Part shown: positions 26,420 to 37,212 of the stretch, in pieces | Layout of the letters: each line of letters begins with the position of its first letter | Numbering within the stretch: the stretch's first letter is position 1 | From: Pseudomonadota bacterium | GTDB lineage: Bacteria; Pseudomonadota; Gammaproteobacteria; Pseudomonadales; Pseudomonadaceae | Direction: 5' to 3' | Assembly: GCA_023388335.1 (NCBI GenBank) | Contig: JAEWGL010000213.1 | Coordinates: 1-64,000 of the forward strand | DNA length: 64,000 bases | Notes under the pieces: generated by a model | Told to the model about the DNA's origin: nothing | The model's input: only the letters and a program-made list of their open reading frames with translations | Databases searched by the model: none | Position numbers and translations under genes: made by a program

Positions 26420-27010
26420 CTAGGAACGGGGAACAGCGACTCGCACCCTGTCACTGGCTTGGCGCTGCGTGGCGCAGTCTGCCGGATGCTCGCCGAGCAG
26501 GCGCGTCACGGCGAGCAGGGCCTGGGCGCGCCGTTGCGGCCAGTCGCCCTCGATCACCTGAATCCTTTGCCGATGTTGCGCTAGCCATTGCCAGCTGTCT
26601 TCGAAAAAGGTCTGGCGCTCGCTCAACTGCGGCTGGCAGCGTTGCCCGTCACCGACCCAGTTCACCCCCTGGGGGCTGAGCAGCAGGTGCAGGTCGTAAC
26701 GACGCGCGAGCAGCGCCTGCCCGATCCATGGCGGGCAATCCCCGAACAGCACCCGGCTCCACAGCATATTGCTCAGCAGGTGGGTGTCGAGAATCAACAG
26801 TCTTGGCGCATGTTGCCGCGCCCGATCCTCCCACTCCAGCTGGCCTCGGGCGATCGGCGTGATGTCTGCATAGCAGGTGTCGCGCTGCTCCTGGTCAATG
26901 AAATGGCGCACGTATTCGCCAACCACCTCGCCGCCGAAGTGCGCCTGGATCTCGCCACTGAGCCAGCTCTTGCCGCTGGATTCGGGACCGCACAGCACCA
27001 GGACTTTCAT
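26420..27010 (-). CDS. NadR-like P-loop kinase (probable ribosylnicotinamide kinase)
   Basis: The 196-residue protein has Walker A GPESSGKS at residues 8-15 and a second acidic motif in LLILDTHLLSN, the pattern of the NadR kinase domain without its HTH and adenylyltransferase parts. It overlaps pnuC by four bases. Imported nicotinamide riboside would be phosphorylated to NMN, trapping it in the cell. Confidence 0.8.
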   Translation of the reverse strand: MKVLVLCGPESSGKSWLSGEIQAHFGGEVVGEYVRHFIDQEQRDTCYADITPIARGQLEWEDRARQHAPRLLILDTHLLSNMLWSRVLFGDCPPWIGQALLARRYDLHLLLSPQGVNWVGDGQRCQPQLSERQTFFEDSWQWLAQHRQRIQVIEGDWPQRRAQALLAVTRLLGEHPADCATQRQASDRVRVAVPRS

Positions 27011-27573
27011 GCCGCCACCAACGCGGGGTCACGCCGCCATTGTTGCCAGCCGCGCAGGGCGATCACGGTGAACAGGGCATATAGCGCGGCCGTCAGATAC
27101 AGCGCCTTGTACAGGAACAGCCCAACGAAGATCACATCCAGCACGGCCCACAGCGGCCAGCATTGCACGCGTTTTTGCGCCATCCACACTTGCGCGACCA
27201 GGCTGAAACCGGTCAGCGCGGCGTCCAGCCAAGGCTGCGCGGCGTCGGTCCAGGTCGCCATGGCGGCGCCCAGGGCCAGGCTTGCGAGCAACCCCACGCC
27301 CAGCCCGGCGAGCATCGGCGCGGTGTCCAGGCGGCTGACCTGGCGCGCGTCCTCGACCCGCTCCGGGCGTGTCCATTGCCACCAGCCGTACAGCTGCAGC
27401 ACCGCGTACATCAGTTGCAGCAGCATGTCCGAATACAGCCGCACCTCGTAGAAGATCCAGCTGTAGAGCAGCACCATCACCAGGCCGATCGGCCAGCACC
27501 AAGGGTTCTGCTTGACGGTGAGCCAGACGGCGATGACACCGAGCACGGCGGCGAAGAGTTCCAGGCCGGACAT
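27007..27573 (-). CDS. pnuC: nicotinamide riboside transporter PnuC
   Basis: A 188-residue, seven-helix membrane protein. The start MSGLELFAAVLGVIAVWLTVK, the motif NPWCWPIGLVMVLLYSWIF and the WPLWAVLDVIFVGLF segment are hallmarks of PnuC. It is co-transcribed with the NadR-like kinase, giving a compact nicotinamide riboside salvage route. A longer in-frame extension upstream is not PnuC-like, so the ATG at 27573 was chosen. Confidence 0.87.
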   Translation of the reverse strand: MSGLELFAAVLGVIAVWLTVKQNPWCWPIGLVMVLLYSWIFYEVRLYSDMLLQLMYAVLQLYGWWQWTRPERVEDARQVSRLDTAPMLAGLGVGLLASLALGAAMATWTDAAQPWLDAALTGFSLVAQVWMAQKRVQCWPLWAVLDVIFVGLFLYKALYLTAALYALFTVIALRGWQQWRRDPALVAA

Positions 27574-27659
27574 CGGCGATCCTTGGCGGCTGCAAAAAGG
27601 GGGCGATTGTAGCTTGCCTGAGCGGGCGCAGGCCACACGCCCCTTGATCAAACGCTGGA

Positions 27660-29294
27660 TTACACGTGGAACTGACGCAACAACTGCTCCAGCTCATCGC
27701 TCAAGCGCCCCAGCGCCGCGCCGGCTTGGCTGGATTGCTGCGCGGCCTCGGCGGTTTGTTGTGACAGGCCGGCGGTCTCGGTGACATTGCGGTTGATCTC
27801 TTCAACCACGTGCGATTGCTGCAGGGTAGCGCTGGCAATCGAGGCATTGAGGGCGGTGAGGTTGTGCAGGGCCTGGCTGATGGCGTCGAGGCTGTCCCCC
27901 GCCTGGCGGGCTTCCTGCACCGTTTGGCGGGACGCTTCGCTGCTGGCGTCGATGGCTTGGACTGCGGCATCGGACTGACCTTGCAGGTGCTCGATCATGC
28001 TCTGGATTTCAGCAGTGGATTGCTGGGTGCGTTGCGCCAGCAGGCGCACCTCGTCGGCGACCACGGCGAAGCCACGGCCTTGTTCCCCGGCCCGAGCCGC
28101 TTCGATGGCGGCGTTGAGGGCCAGCAGGTTGGTCTGCTCGGCGATCGAGCGGATCACCTCCAACACCCCGCCGATGCGCGTGCTCTGCCCAGCCAGGGTG
28201 CGGATCACCTCCACCGCCTTGTCGATGGTCGCCGAAAGCCGGTCGATCTGCAGCAAGCTGCCGTGGATGGCCTGCTGGCCCTGTTGCACCTGCTGCTGGG
28301 CGTCGTGCATTTCGCTGGAGGCTTGCTCGGCGCTCTTGGCCACGTCCTGCACGGCATAACTGACTTCGTTGATCGCGGTCGCTACCTGGTCCATCTGCAG
28401 CGATTGCTGGGCGCTGCGTTGCTGGGCCTGGCCTGCATTGTCGCCGACCTGCGAGGCCGAATGAGCCAGGGCATGGGCCGTCCCCTGCAGTTGGCCGACC
28501 ACCCCTTGCAGCTTGCCGTTGAAGCGGTTGAAGTGTTCGCCCAGGTAGGTGATCTCGTCACGGCCATGGGTGTCCAGGCGTCGGCTGAGGTCGCTCTCGC
28601 CGCTGGCGATATTGCCCATCGCCTGCACGGCGTCTTGCAGCGGCCCGGCGATGCTGCGGGCGATCAGCAGCACCAGTACGGCCATCAGCACGGCGATACC
28701 AAGTACCATCAGCGAGGCGTCGCGCACCTGCCGGGCGAATTCGGCCTGCATGTCGTCGATGTATACGCCCGAGCCGATCACCCAGCCCCAGGGCTTGAAC
28801 AGCTGGATGTACGATGTCTTGGCTACCGGCTCGCTGGCACCGGGCCTGGGCCAACGGTAGTCGACCGTGCCGGCGCCCTGGCTGCGGGCGAGGGCGACCA
28901 TCTCGTTGAATACGGCGAAGCCGTCCGGATCGCGGATGCCCGAGAGGTCTTGGCCGTCGAGCTTGGGATTGGCGGGGTGCATGACCATCCTGGGGCCCAG
29001 GTCGTTGATCCAGAAATAGTCATCCTGGTCATAACGCAGGCCACGCACCACGCTCAGTGCCTGTTGCTGGGCCGCTTCGCGGCTTAGGGCGCCGGCCGCT
29101 TCCAGGCCCTGGTAATACGCCAGCACCCCAACGCTGACCTCGACCACATGGCGGGTCTGCTGGGCCTTGGCCTGATAGAGGTCACCGTGGGTCTGGCGCA
29201 GCATCAGCGCGCCCAAGGCCATCAGCATCATTACCGCCACCAGCAGGATCAGCCACAAGCGGCGGCTGATGGACATCGCCCTCAGTGTCTTCAT
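27660..29294 (-). CDS. mcpP: methyl-accepting chemotaxis receptor with sCache domain (McpP-like)
   Basis: The 544-residue receptor has a first transmembrane helix (about 12-32) and a single-Cache sensor containing [17 protein letters not shown] and [16 protein letters not shown] second transmembrane helix (about 190-215), HAMP and a signalling domain with the hairpin tip [20 protein letters not shown] follow. No C-terminal CheR pentapeptide is seen. P. putida McpP (senses pyruvate, acetate, propionate, L-lactate) has this layout and also lies next to uppP. The ligand is inferred. Confidence 0.8.
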   Translation of the reverse strand: MKTLRAMSISRRLWLILLVAVMMLMALGALMLRQTHGDLYQAKAQQTRHVVEVSVGVLAYYQGLEAAGALSREAAQQQALSVVRGLRYDQDDYFWINDLGPRMVMHPANPKLDGQDLSGIRDPDGFAVFNEMVALARSQGAGTVDYRWPRPGASEPVAKTSYIQLFKPWGWVIGSGVYIDDMQAEFARQVRDASLMVLGIAVLMAVLVLLIARSIAGPLQDAVQAMGNIASGESDLSRRLDTHGRDEITYLGEHFNRFNGKLQGVVGQLQGTAHALAHSASQVGDNAGQAQQRSAQQSLQMDQVATAINEVSYAVQDVAKSAEQASSEMHDAQQQVQQGQQAIHGSLLQIDRLSATIDKAVEVIRTLAGQSTRIGGVLEVIRSIAEQTNLLALNAAIEAARAGEQGRGFAVVADEVRLLAQRTQQSTAEIQSMIEHLQGQSDAAVQAIDASSEASRQTVQEARQAGDSLDAISQALHNLTALNASIASATLQQSHVVEEINRNVTETAGLSQQTAEAAQQSSQAGAALGRLSDELEQLLRQFHV

Positions 29295-29590
29295 GAACCA
29301 TTACTCCGTCTTTTTTTATTGTTGCGGGCATCCAAGCACGCTTTCTCCCCCGCCCACACCCGACCAAGGGCTAAGTGTCTGGTTTGGCGTCCTATGTCAC
29401 GTCGACGCGAGCCATTGCCAAGGCACTCTGATAGGATCTCGGCCGCCTTGGATGAAACCTTTAGGCTGCATGAACTTTTCAACTGGCTTTGCGACCAGGC
29501 GTCGCTGTAAAACAGCCGAGCCGTTCGCGGCACAATTACGAAATCAAAGAAGAAACGGACCTGCACCGCGCAGCGTTCCAGGGGGAAATA

Positions 29591-30421
29591 ATGGATTTTT
29601 GGAGCGCCTTGCAAGCCGTCATACTGGGGATCGTCGAGGGCTTGACCGAGTTCTTGCCAATCTCCAGTACCGGCCACCAGATCATCGTGGCCGACCTGAT
29701 CAACTTCGGTGGTGAGCGGGCCATGGCCTTCAACATCATCATCCAACTGGGCGCGATCCTGGCGGTGGTCTGGGAATTCCGGCGCAAGGTCCTCGACGTG
29801 GTGATTGGCCTGCCGCGCGAGCGTACGGCGCAGCGCTTTACCAGCAACCTGCTGATTGCCTTCATGCCGGCGGTGGTGCTCGGCGTGCTGTTCGCCGACC
29901 TGATCCACGAATACCTGTTCAACCCGATCACCGTGGCCGCCGCCTTGGTCATCGGTGGGGTGATCATGCTCTGGGCCGAGCGCCGGGAGCACAAGGTGGC
30001 GGTCGATCACGTCGACGAGATGAACTGGAGTCACGCCTTGAAGATCGGGTTGGTGCAGTGCCTGGCGATGATCCCCGGGACCTCGCGTTCGGGTTCGACC
30101 ATCATCGGCGGCCTGCTGTTCGGCCTGTCGCGCAAAGCAGCCACCGAGTTCTCGTTCTTCCTGGCCATGCCGACCATGGTGGGTGCGGCGGTGTACTCGG
30201 GCTACAAGTACCGTGAATTGTTCCAGCCGGACGACTTCCCGGTGTTCGCCATCGGCTTCGTGGTGTCGTTCATCTTCGCCATGATCGCCGTGCGCGGCCT
30301 GCTCAAGTTCATCGCCAACCACAGTTACGCGGTGTTCGCCTGGTACCGCATCGCCTTTGGCCTGTTGATCCTCGCTACCTGGCAGTTCGGCTGGATCGAC
30401 TGGGCGACGGCGCAAGGTTGA
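29591..30421 (+). CDS. uppP: undecaprenyl-diphosphatase UppP (BacA family)
   Basis: A 276-residue polytopic protein with both catalytic signatures: [15 protein letters not shown] (about 14-28) and [10 protein letters not shown] (about 166-175). It recycles the lipid carrier for peptidoglycan and other envelope polymers by removing a phosphate from undecaprenyl diphosphate. The start [14 protein letters not shown] follows GGGGGAAATA. It overlaps no gene upstream and is three bases from the DUF1294 gene. The 296-base region before it shows no gene. Confidence 0.92.
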   Translation: MDFWSALQAVILGIVEGLTEFLPISSTGHQIIVADLINFGGERAMAFNIIIQLGAILAVVWEFRRKVLDVVIGLPRERTAQRFTSNLLIAFMPAVVLGVLFADLIHEYLFNPITVAAALVIGGVIMLWAERREHKVAVDHVDEMNWSHALKIGLVQCLAMIPGTSRSGSTIIGGLLFGLSRKAATEFSFFLAMPTMVGAAVYSGYKYRELFQPDDFPVFAIGFVVSFIFAMIAVRGLLKFIANHSYAVFAWYRIAFGLLILATWQFGWIDWATAQG

Positions 30422-30423
30422 GC

Positions 30424-30870
30424 ATGGGCCGCGGTCCATCGAGCGCGCGCCGCGCGGCTAGTCAGGAGACGCCGCTGCGCGATCCGCGCACCAAGCTGCT
30501 GGCGTTCGCGGCGCTGTGCCTGCTGCCGCTGGGTGGGGCTGTGCAGATGGCACTTGGCGGCACCTCATGGTTGCCGCTGCTGGCCTACCTGCTGGTCAGC
30601 CTGCTGAGCCTGCTGTTGTACTGGCAGGACAAGCGCCAGGCACGGGTGCAAGGCCCGCGCACGCCGGAGAAAGTGCTGCACGCCAGCGAGCTGTGCGGCG
30701 GCTGGCCTGGGGCGTTGCTGGCCCAGCAGCTGTTTCGCCACAAGACTCGCAAGCCCTCCTACCAGGTGACGTTCTGGGCCATCGTCGCTGTGCACCAGCT
30801 TTTCTGGGTCGACCACCTGCTGCTGGATGGCCAGTGGCTGGGCACGGCCGTGGGGCCATTGCTCAGATAA
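30424..30870 (+). CDS. DUF1294 family small membrane protein
   Basis: The 148-residue product has two or three transmembrane helices and the DUF1294 signature: YWQDKRQA, then HASELCGGWPGALLAQQLFRHKTRKPSYQ and a final hydrophobic segment. Function is unknown. It lies directly after uppP and probably shares its transcript; its 3' end overlaps the convergent YjbR-type gene by eight bases. Confidence 0.82.
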   Translation: MGRGPSSARRAASQETPLRDPRTKLLAFAALCLLPLGGAVQMALGGTSWLPLLAYLLVSLLSLLLYWQDKRQARVQGPRTPEKVLHASELCGGWPGALLAQQLFRHKTRKPSYQVTFWAIVAVHQLFWVDHLLLDGQWLGTAVGPLLR

Positions 30871-31222
30871 GCAATCCGGGCTGCTGACGTTTGGGCAGGC
30901 GCTGCACCACCAGCTGGTGCGAGCGCTGCAGCAGCGCGCTGAGCTCGTCGCGTCCCATGGGGTAGGGTGGCGCCATGCTGATCCAGTGCGCCCGCGCCAG
31001 GTACGGTGCCGGGCGCACGCCCGGGCGGTCGACGTAGCCCAGAAACAGCGCGCTGTCGACCTTGAACGACAACCCGGCGCCGGCCAGGTCCAGTACCGCG
31101 AACATCTTGTTGCCCGCCACCGAGAACACCCGTACGCCACCCCATTTGTAGTCTTCCCGCGCGCCAGGCAGGCTCAGGCACAGCGCCACCACCTGCTCGG
31201 GGGTCATTCTTTTGTCAGACAT
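30863..31222 (-). CDS. MmcQ/YjbR family protein
   Basis: A 119-residue protein with the family pattern LCLSLPGAREDYKWG, VFSVAGNKMFAVLD and a C-terminal helix after ISMAPPYPMGRDEL. YjbR proteins adopt a double-wing fold like DNA-binding domains, but their role is not established. The start overlaps the end of the LysR gene by eight bases, implying co-transcription. Confidence 0.8.
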   Translation of the reverse strand: MSDKRMTPEQVVALCLSLPGAREDYKWGGVRVFSVAGNKMFAVLDLAGAGLSFKVDSALFLGYVDRPGVRPAPYLARAHWISMAPPYPMGRDELSALLQRSHQLVVQRLPKRQQPGLLI

Positions 31223-32117
31223 AGCGCTCTCCACACGCCTCGAACGAGGCCACCAGATGGTCGATCCACACGCGCACGGCAGGCAATACTCCACGCCGGT
31301 GCGTATACACTGCCTGCAGGTAGCCGCCGGCAAGCGACCAGTCTGGGAGCAGGCGCACCAGCTCGCCACGTTCCAGCTCCTGCTCGCAGTACATGATGGG
31401 CAGCGCGGTGAAGCCCAGGCCAGCCATGGCCGCCGTCTTGCGCACCACGAAATCGTCGATCGCCAGGCGCGCTTCCACCGCCACCTCCTGCTGTTGATCC
31501 CTGGGCCCGTACAGGCGCAGGTGCACCAGGCGGTCGGCTTCCACGGCACCTAGCGCCGGCATCTGTGCAAGCTGGGCTGGCTCGCGTACATGATTGGCAA
31601 AGCCCGGCGCGGCCACCAGTTGCATCTGTGCCTGGCGCAGACGGCGCGTCACCAGGGCTGGGTCCTCATCGCCCAGTTCACGCACCCGCAGCGCCACGTC
31701 TACACCTTCGCCGACCAGGTCGACGCGGCGGTTGACCAGCACCATGTCCAGGTGCACCTGCGGGTACTGCTTGAGAAAGCGGGTAATCACATCAGGCAGG
31801 AACGCCGTGGCCAGGGCCACTGGACAGGACACCCGCAGGCGCCCGCGCGGTTCGCTGGTCATGCTCGCCACGGCCTCGTCAGCCATCTCGGCCTCCAGCA
31901 GCATGGCCTGGCAGTGGCGCAGGTAACGCTCGCCCACCGCGGTGAGCTTGAGTTGTCGGGTGGTGCGCTGCAGCAGACGCGTGCCCAGGCGCTCTTCGAG
32001 CTCGGCAATGCGCCGCGACAGGCGTGACTTGGGAATACCCAACAGGCGGCCGGCGGCGGCGAAGCCACCGGCTTCGACCACGCGGGTGAAGTAGAACAGG
32101 TCGTTGAGGTCTTGCAT
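31215..32117 (-). CDS. LysR-family regulator divergent from azoR
   Basis: The 300-residue protein has a LysR HTH (LNDLFYFTRVVEAGGFAAAG, PKSRLSRRIAELEERLG) and an effector domain of the CrgA/DsdC-like AzoR-neighbour type. The start at 32117 gives MQDLNDLF, typical of this subfamily; an upstream extension is unlikely. Divergence from the azoreductase and the palindrome between them suggest it regulates azoR. Confidence 0.86.
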   Translation of the reverse strand: MQDLNDLFYFTRVVEAGGFAAAGRLLGIPKSRLSRRIAELEERLGTRLLQRTTRQLKLTAVGERYLRHCQAMLLEAEMADEAVASMTSEPRGRLRVSCPVALATAFLPDVITRFLKQYPQVHLDMVLVNRRVDLVGEGVDVALRVRELGDEDPALVTRRLRQAQMQLVAAPGFANHVREPAQLAQMPALGAVEADRLVHLRLYGPRDQQQEVAVEARLAIDDFVVRKTAAMAGLGFTALPIMYCEQELERGELVRLLPDWSLAGGYLQAVYTHRRGVLPAVRVWIDHLVASFEACGERYV

Positions 32118-32129
32118 GCGGAAGGTCCA

Positions 32130-32149
32130 TTGTCCTATCTGTGGGACAA
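32130..32149. promoter_or_regulatory. palindromic LysR-type site between LysR and azoR
   Basis: TTGTCC (32130-32135) and GGACAA (32144-32149) form perfect six-base arms with an 8-base spacer. The site is 13 bases upstream of the LysR start and 100 bases from azoR, suited to autoregulation and control of the divergent gene. Confidence 0.5.
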
Positions 32150-32248
32150 AGTAATGCATTTTTGCAGGCTTATCAGCTATTCGCCGGACCTGTAGGATTC
32201 TCTCCATCGTGATCGCCCCCGCTGCGGTCTTCATTACAGGAGAGTCCC

Positions 32249-32860
32249 ATGAAACTGTTGCACATCGATTCGAGCATCTTGGGCGACAATTCCGCCTCGC
32301 GCCAACTGAGCCACAGCGTCGTCGAAGCCTGGAAGGCAGCGGACCCGAGCATTGAAGTGATCTACCGCGACCTCGCCGCGGACGCGATCAGCCATTTCTC
32401 CGCCGCCACCCTGGTGGCCGCAGGGACTCCGGAAGCGGTGCGCGATGCCGCGCAGGCTCACGAAGCGCGCCTGAGCACCGAGACCCTGGAAGAATTCCTG
32501 GCCGCCGATGCTGTGGTCATCGGTGCACCGATGTACAACTTCAGCGTACCGACCCAACTCAAGGCCTGGATCGATCGCGTCGCCGTGGCGGGCAAGACTT
32601 TCCGCTACACCGAAGCCGGCCCTGAAGGCCTGTGCGGTGACAAGAAGGTGGTGCTGGTGTCCACCGCCGGTGGCCTGCACGCCGACCAGCCGACCGGGGT
32701 CGGCCACGAAGACTTCCTCAAGGTGTTCCTCGGCTTCATCGGCATCACCGACCTTGAGATCGTTCGTGCCCACGGCCTGGCCTATGGGCCGGAGCAGCGC
32801 ACCCAGGCCATCGACGCCGCCCAGGCACAGATCGCCAATAAGCTGTTTGCCGCCGCCTGA
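32249..32860 (+). CDS. azoR: FMN-dependent NADH-azoreductase
   Basis: A 203-residue flavodoxin-fold enzyme. It begins [21 protein letters not shown] (FMN phosphate loop) and has [19 protein letters not shown] and [11 protein letters not shown], all standard for AzoR. It reduces quinones and azo compounds with NADH. AGGAGAG lies before the ATG. A strong hairpin follows the stop. Confidence 0.92.
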   Translation: MKLLHIDSSILGDNSASRQLSHSVVEAWKAADPSIEVIYRDLAADAISHFSAATLVAAGTPEAVRDAAQAHEARLSTETLEEFLAADAVVIGAPMYNFSVPTQLKAWIDRVAVAGKTFRYTEAGPEGLCGDKKVVLVSTAGGLHADQPTGVGHEDFLKVFLGFIGITDLEIVRAHGLAYGPEQRTQAIDAAQAQIANKLFAAA

Positions 32861-32871
32861 GTCAGGATCTA

Positions 32872-32910
32872 AAAAAGCCGGCTGTCGCCTTGGGTGGCGG
32901 CCGGCTTTTT
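32872..32910. terminator. bidirectional terminator between azoR and the MFS gene
   Basis: AAAAAGCCGGC (32872-32882) pairs with GCCGGCTTTTT (32900-32910), giving a stem with A/T tails on both sides. It serves azoR on the plus strand and the convergent carrier gene on the minus strand, whose stop codon it touches. Confidence 0.85.
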
Positions 32911-34112
32911 CATGCCGAAGGCGCTGGCGAGCGCGCTCGGCGGGCGAGCAGCAGGGTCAGGCCGACGCCCGCCAATGCCAGCAGTGAGGCAACGCAGAAG
33001 ATCGAGGCGTAGCCCAGGTGTGCAGCCACCGCGCCCATCACTGGGCCGGAGATGGCCAGGGCCAGGTCGAAGAACACGGCGTAGGCCCCAAGCCCCGCGC
33101 CCCGGCTGCTGCTGGGCACCTGCCTGATGGCTTCCACTCCCAGCGCCGGGTACACCAGTGACAGGCCAAACCCGGTCAGCCCGGCCCCGAGCAACGACCA
33201 GACGGGCGAGGGCGCCAGCCACAGCAGTGCCAGGCCCAGCACTTCGGTGCTCATGCAGGCGATGGCCACGCTGTAGCCGCCGAAGCGGTTGACCGCATTG
33301 ACGAACAGCAGCCGCGAGAGGATGAAGCACAGGCCGAACGCACTCAGGCACCAGGCTGCGCCGATCCAGCCACGCTCCAGATAGTACAGGGTGACGAAGG
33401 TGGTCAGCGTGCCATAGCCGATCGAGGCCAGGGTCAGCCCGACGCCGCAGGGCGCGACGCGCGCGAAAGCCGCCCAGAAGGGCAGTCGTTCGCCGCGCAC
33501 CACGCTGATGTCGGTGCGTTTGCGCAGCACCGGCAGGGCGAGCAGGGCGAGGACCAGCAATGCAGGACCAAGCGCGCTGAAGTCCAGGGCATCGACCATC
33601 AGCACGCCGACCGGCGCGCCAATGGCGATGGCGCCGTAGGAGGCGATGCCGTTCCAAGAGATCACCCTGGCCGTGTGCTCGGCACCGACCTGGCCAATCC
33701 CCCAGCTCAAGGTGGCCACGCCGATCAGGCCTTGGGCGATGCCCAGCAACAAGCGACCCACCAACAGCAACCCGAGACTCAGCAGCGGCAGGCTGAGCGT
33801 CCAGGCCGACAGCAAGGTCAACACGCCACAGGCGGCAATGCCATATAGGCCATAGCGGATCGCCTGCTTGCCGCCCAGGCTGTCCGCGACTCGTCCGGCG
33901 AATGGCCGGCTGAGCAACGTCGCCAGGTACTGCAGGCCAATGGTCACCCCGGCGACCACCGCGCCGAAGCCCAGCTGGTCGTGCACATAGCCAGGCAGGA
34001 CCGCGATCGGCAGGCCGATGCAGAGGAAGGCGATGAAGGTATAGAAGACGATCGACAGGATTTGCGTGGTGATCGAAAGCGTGCTGGCGGGGGCAGGCTG
34101 GTGCGCGGTCAT
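32910..34112 (-). CDS. MFS transporter (YhhS-like)
   Basis: A 400-residue carrier with 12 predicted transmembrane helices. The loop 2-3 motif reads GRVADSLGGKQAIRYG, typical of the YhhS/arabinose-efflux-like group. The substrate is unknown. It runs convergently into azoR. The 205-base gap upstream (34113-34317) holds two stem-loops but no gene. Confidence 0.82.
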   Translation of the reverse strand: MTAHQPAPASTLSITTQILSIVFYTFIAFLCIGLPIAVLPGYVHDQLGFGAVVAGVTIGLQYLATLLSRPFAGRVADSLGGKQAIRYGLYGIAACGVLTLLSAWTLSLPLLSLGLLLVGRLLLGIAQGLIGVATLSWGIGQVGAEHTARVISWNGIASYGAIAIGAPVGVLMVDALDFSALGPALLVLALLALPVLRKRTDISVVRGERLPFWAAFARVAPCGVGLTLASIGYGTLTTFVTLYYLERGWIGAAWCLSAFGLCFILSRLLFVNAVNRFGGYSVAIACMSTEVLGLALLWLAPSPVWSLLGAGLTGFGLSLVYPALGVEAIRQVPSSSRGAGLGAYAVFFDLALAISGPVMGAVAAHLGYASIFCVASLLALAGVGLTLLLARRARSPAPSA

Positions 34113-34203
34113 GGGCTCGTTCGCTTGCGGGCGGGCGTAGGACCATGATGGCTGGCGGGCGGGGGAAATGAAAGCAGGCTAACGGATTATTCGTCGGCTA
34201 GCG

Positions 34204-34298
34204 CCCTCACCTCAACACGGTACAACGGGCTGGGGTGAGGGGTACCGGACGAATCGCAGTCGGCCTGAAGCCTCTTCCTACGGGAGAAGTTTCAGGCC
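34204..34298. other. two stem-loops downstream of ybiT
   Basis: CCCTCACC (34204-34211) pairs with GGTGAGGG (34234-34241), and GGCCTGAA (34262-34269) pairs with TTCAGGCC (34291-34298). Both lie just past the ybiT stop. Neither is followed by a T-run on the minus strand, so they may be imperfect terminators or mRNA end structures. Confidence 0.4.
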
Positions 34299-34317
34299 AA
34301 CGAAGGACTATCGAGCC

Positions 34318-35904
<1,587 letters not shown>

Positions 35905-35945
35905 AGGGCTTACCTATCAATAACTTACGCAGCTGGAATTTCCGC

Positions 35946-35967
35946 TGATACCAATTTGATACCAATT
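35946..35967. repeat. perfect 11-base tandem repeat at the island edge
   Basis: TGATACCAATT occurs twice head-to-tail at 35946-35956 and 35957-35967. The second copy runs into the end of the integrase remnant, 42-63 bases from the ybiT start. Its place at the junction between core sequence and accessory genes makes an old attachment-site scar possible. Confidence 0.45.
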
Positions 35968-36283
35968 TAAAGCTTTTCCAGCTCGCCCCAGTCGGAGCTT
36001 GAGTTGATCCAACGGGCGTACGTCGACAGCAGCATCTGCATGCTGTGACCAAGCTGTTGGGAGATGAATGCGGGGTTGAGGCCTGACATTAAGCATATTG
36101 TCGCATAGGTATGGCGGCAGTTGTATGGGGGCCGGTATCGAATCCCAATTCGTTGAGGGCTGACCGCCATTGGTGGTGCAGGTCTGAGGTCTGTTTGACT
36201 TTTTCGGAACGAAGGCCATGGTTTGCGAGATCATGACCTTCCTTGATCGTCATGGTGGTGCAAAGGGCGGCGGCCGACACCAA
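35967..36283 (-). pseudogene. C-terminal remnant of a phage-type tyrosine recombinase (frameshifted)
   Basis: Residues RYRPPYNCRHTYAT, QQLGHSMQMLLSTYARW are the C-terminal catalytic boxes (R, H and nucleophile Tyr) of a prophage or island integrase. The preceding piece (HHQWRSALNELG) lies in a different frame and joins near 36143, and the N-terminal two thirds are missing. It is a decayed integrase, and with the following TA genes it marks an old insertion next to ybiT. Confidence 0.75.
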
Positions 36284-36347
36284 CGCTGATCGGCTGGCTT
36301 AGCGAGCCATTGATGAAATATGAGCAATATGCGTATACTTTGACCCA

Positions 36348-36693
36348 ATGAGAACAGTCTTCTTTGAAACCACCACCTTCACCGCTACGGTAGGCGATTA
36401 CCTAACCGACGATGAGTACCGGCAGCTCCAGTTGGAGATGCAGAACAATCCTCAAGCTGGCGATGTGATGCCGAGGACTGGTGGGTTTAGGAAGCTTCGG
36501 TGGGCTGATGGTCGACGCGGAAAGGGAAAGCGCGGCGGCTTGCGAGTCATCTATTACTGGCTAACTCGATGATGGCCAATTTTGGATGTTCGCGATCTAT
36601 GACAAGGACGAGCTGGAGAATCTGACCTCAGATCAAGAGAAGGCGCTAAAGGCAGCAATTGGCGCTGAATTGAAGAAGCGAGGCAAGAAATGA
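36348..36693 (+). pseudogene. RelE/ParE-type toxin gene interrupted by a +1 frameshift
   Basis: The first 74 residues (start MRTVFFETTTF, then TGGFRKLRWADGRRGKGKRG, GLRVIYYW) are the N-terminal two thirds of a HigB/RelE-like toxin and stop at TGA 36570-36572. The missing end (DGQFWMFAIYDKDELENL and so on to KKRGKK) continues in the +1 frame from 36571 to a TGA at 36691-36693, overlapping the antitoxin ATG. One extra base at CGA-T-GAT explains it. Decay, a sequencing error or frameshifting are all possible. Confidence 0.8.
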
Positions 36694-37004
36694 AAAAACG
36701 TGATCTGTTCGCTGAAATGATGCAGGGCGTTAGCGAAATGGCAGCGCAGCGCGAGGGTAAAATTACCCTGCGCCAGTACGAAGGTGAGGATTTACCCGTT
36801 CCCGAGGTAACAGCACGAGAGATTGTGGCGCTGCGTGAAAGACTGCACATGTCTCAGTCTGTATTTGCCAGGCAGATTAGAACCAGTCCAAGCACGCTAA
36901 GGAATTGGGAGCAGTCGAAGTCAAAGCCGAATGACCAAGCGGCGCTGCTGATTAAGCTCGTTCAGCGCTTTCCTGATATGGTCGAGCGCCTTAAGGCGGT
37001 TTGA
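36690..37004 (+). CDS. XRE-family antitoxin (NadS/HigA-like)
   Basis: A 104-residue protein with a C-terminal helix-turn-helix (about 48-100: REIVALRERLHMSQSVFARQI, TSPSTLRNWEQSKSKPN) and an N-terminal toxin-neutralising region. The ATG overlaps the restored toxin stop (ATGA), the normal coupling for this toxin-first type II module. It remains intact although the toxin frame is broken. Confidence 0.85.
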   Translation: MKKRDLFAEMMQGVSEMAAQREGKITLRQYEGEDLPVPEVTAREIVALRERLHMSQSVFARQIRTSPSTLRNWEQSKSKPNDQAALLIKLVQRFPDMVERLKAV

Positions 37005-37074
37005 GCCGAGGAGTTTTACAACGCCCGGCCCTGCGCTGTAATGCTGTTCATTGAAGCCAAGCGTGACCTCAACT

Positions 37075-37118
37075 GGGGCTGCTTCGCAGCCCTTCGCGGG
37101 CAAGCCCGCGCCCACAGG
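37075..37118 (+). repeat. Pseudomonas REP element
   Basis: GCTGCTTCGCAGC (37078-37090) is followed by CGCGGGCAAGCCCGCG (37095-37110) and CCCACAGG. This is the imperfect palindromic core of the REP family dispersed between genes in P. putida. It is located between the antitoxin and SRAP genes, both ends of transcripts. Confidence 0.8.
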
Positions 37119-37212
37119 GTTCAGCTAAATCAATGAGTTAGCGTGTGTTCTATGAGCGAGCAGAAGATGATCGACGTTTTTGCTGCTGTGGAGCGATCCT
37201 GAGCGGTTGCCA

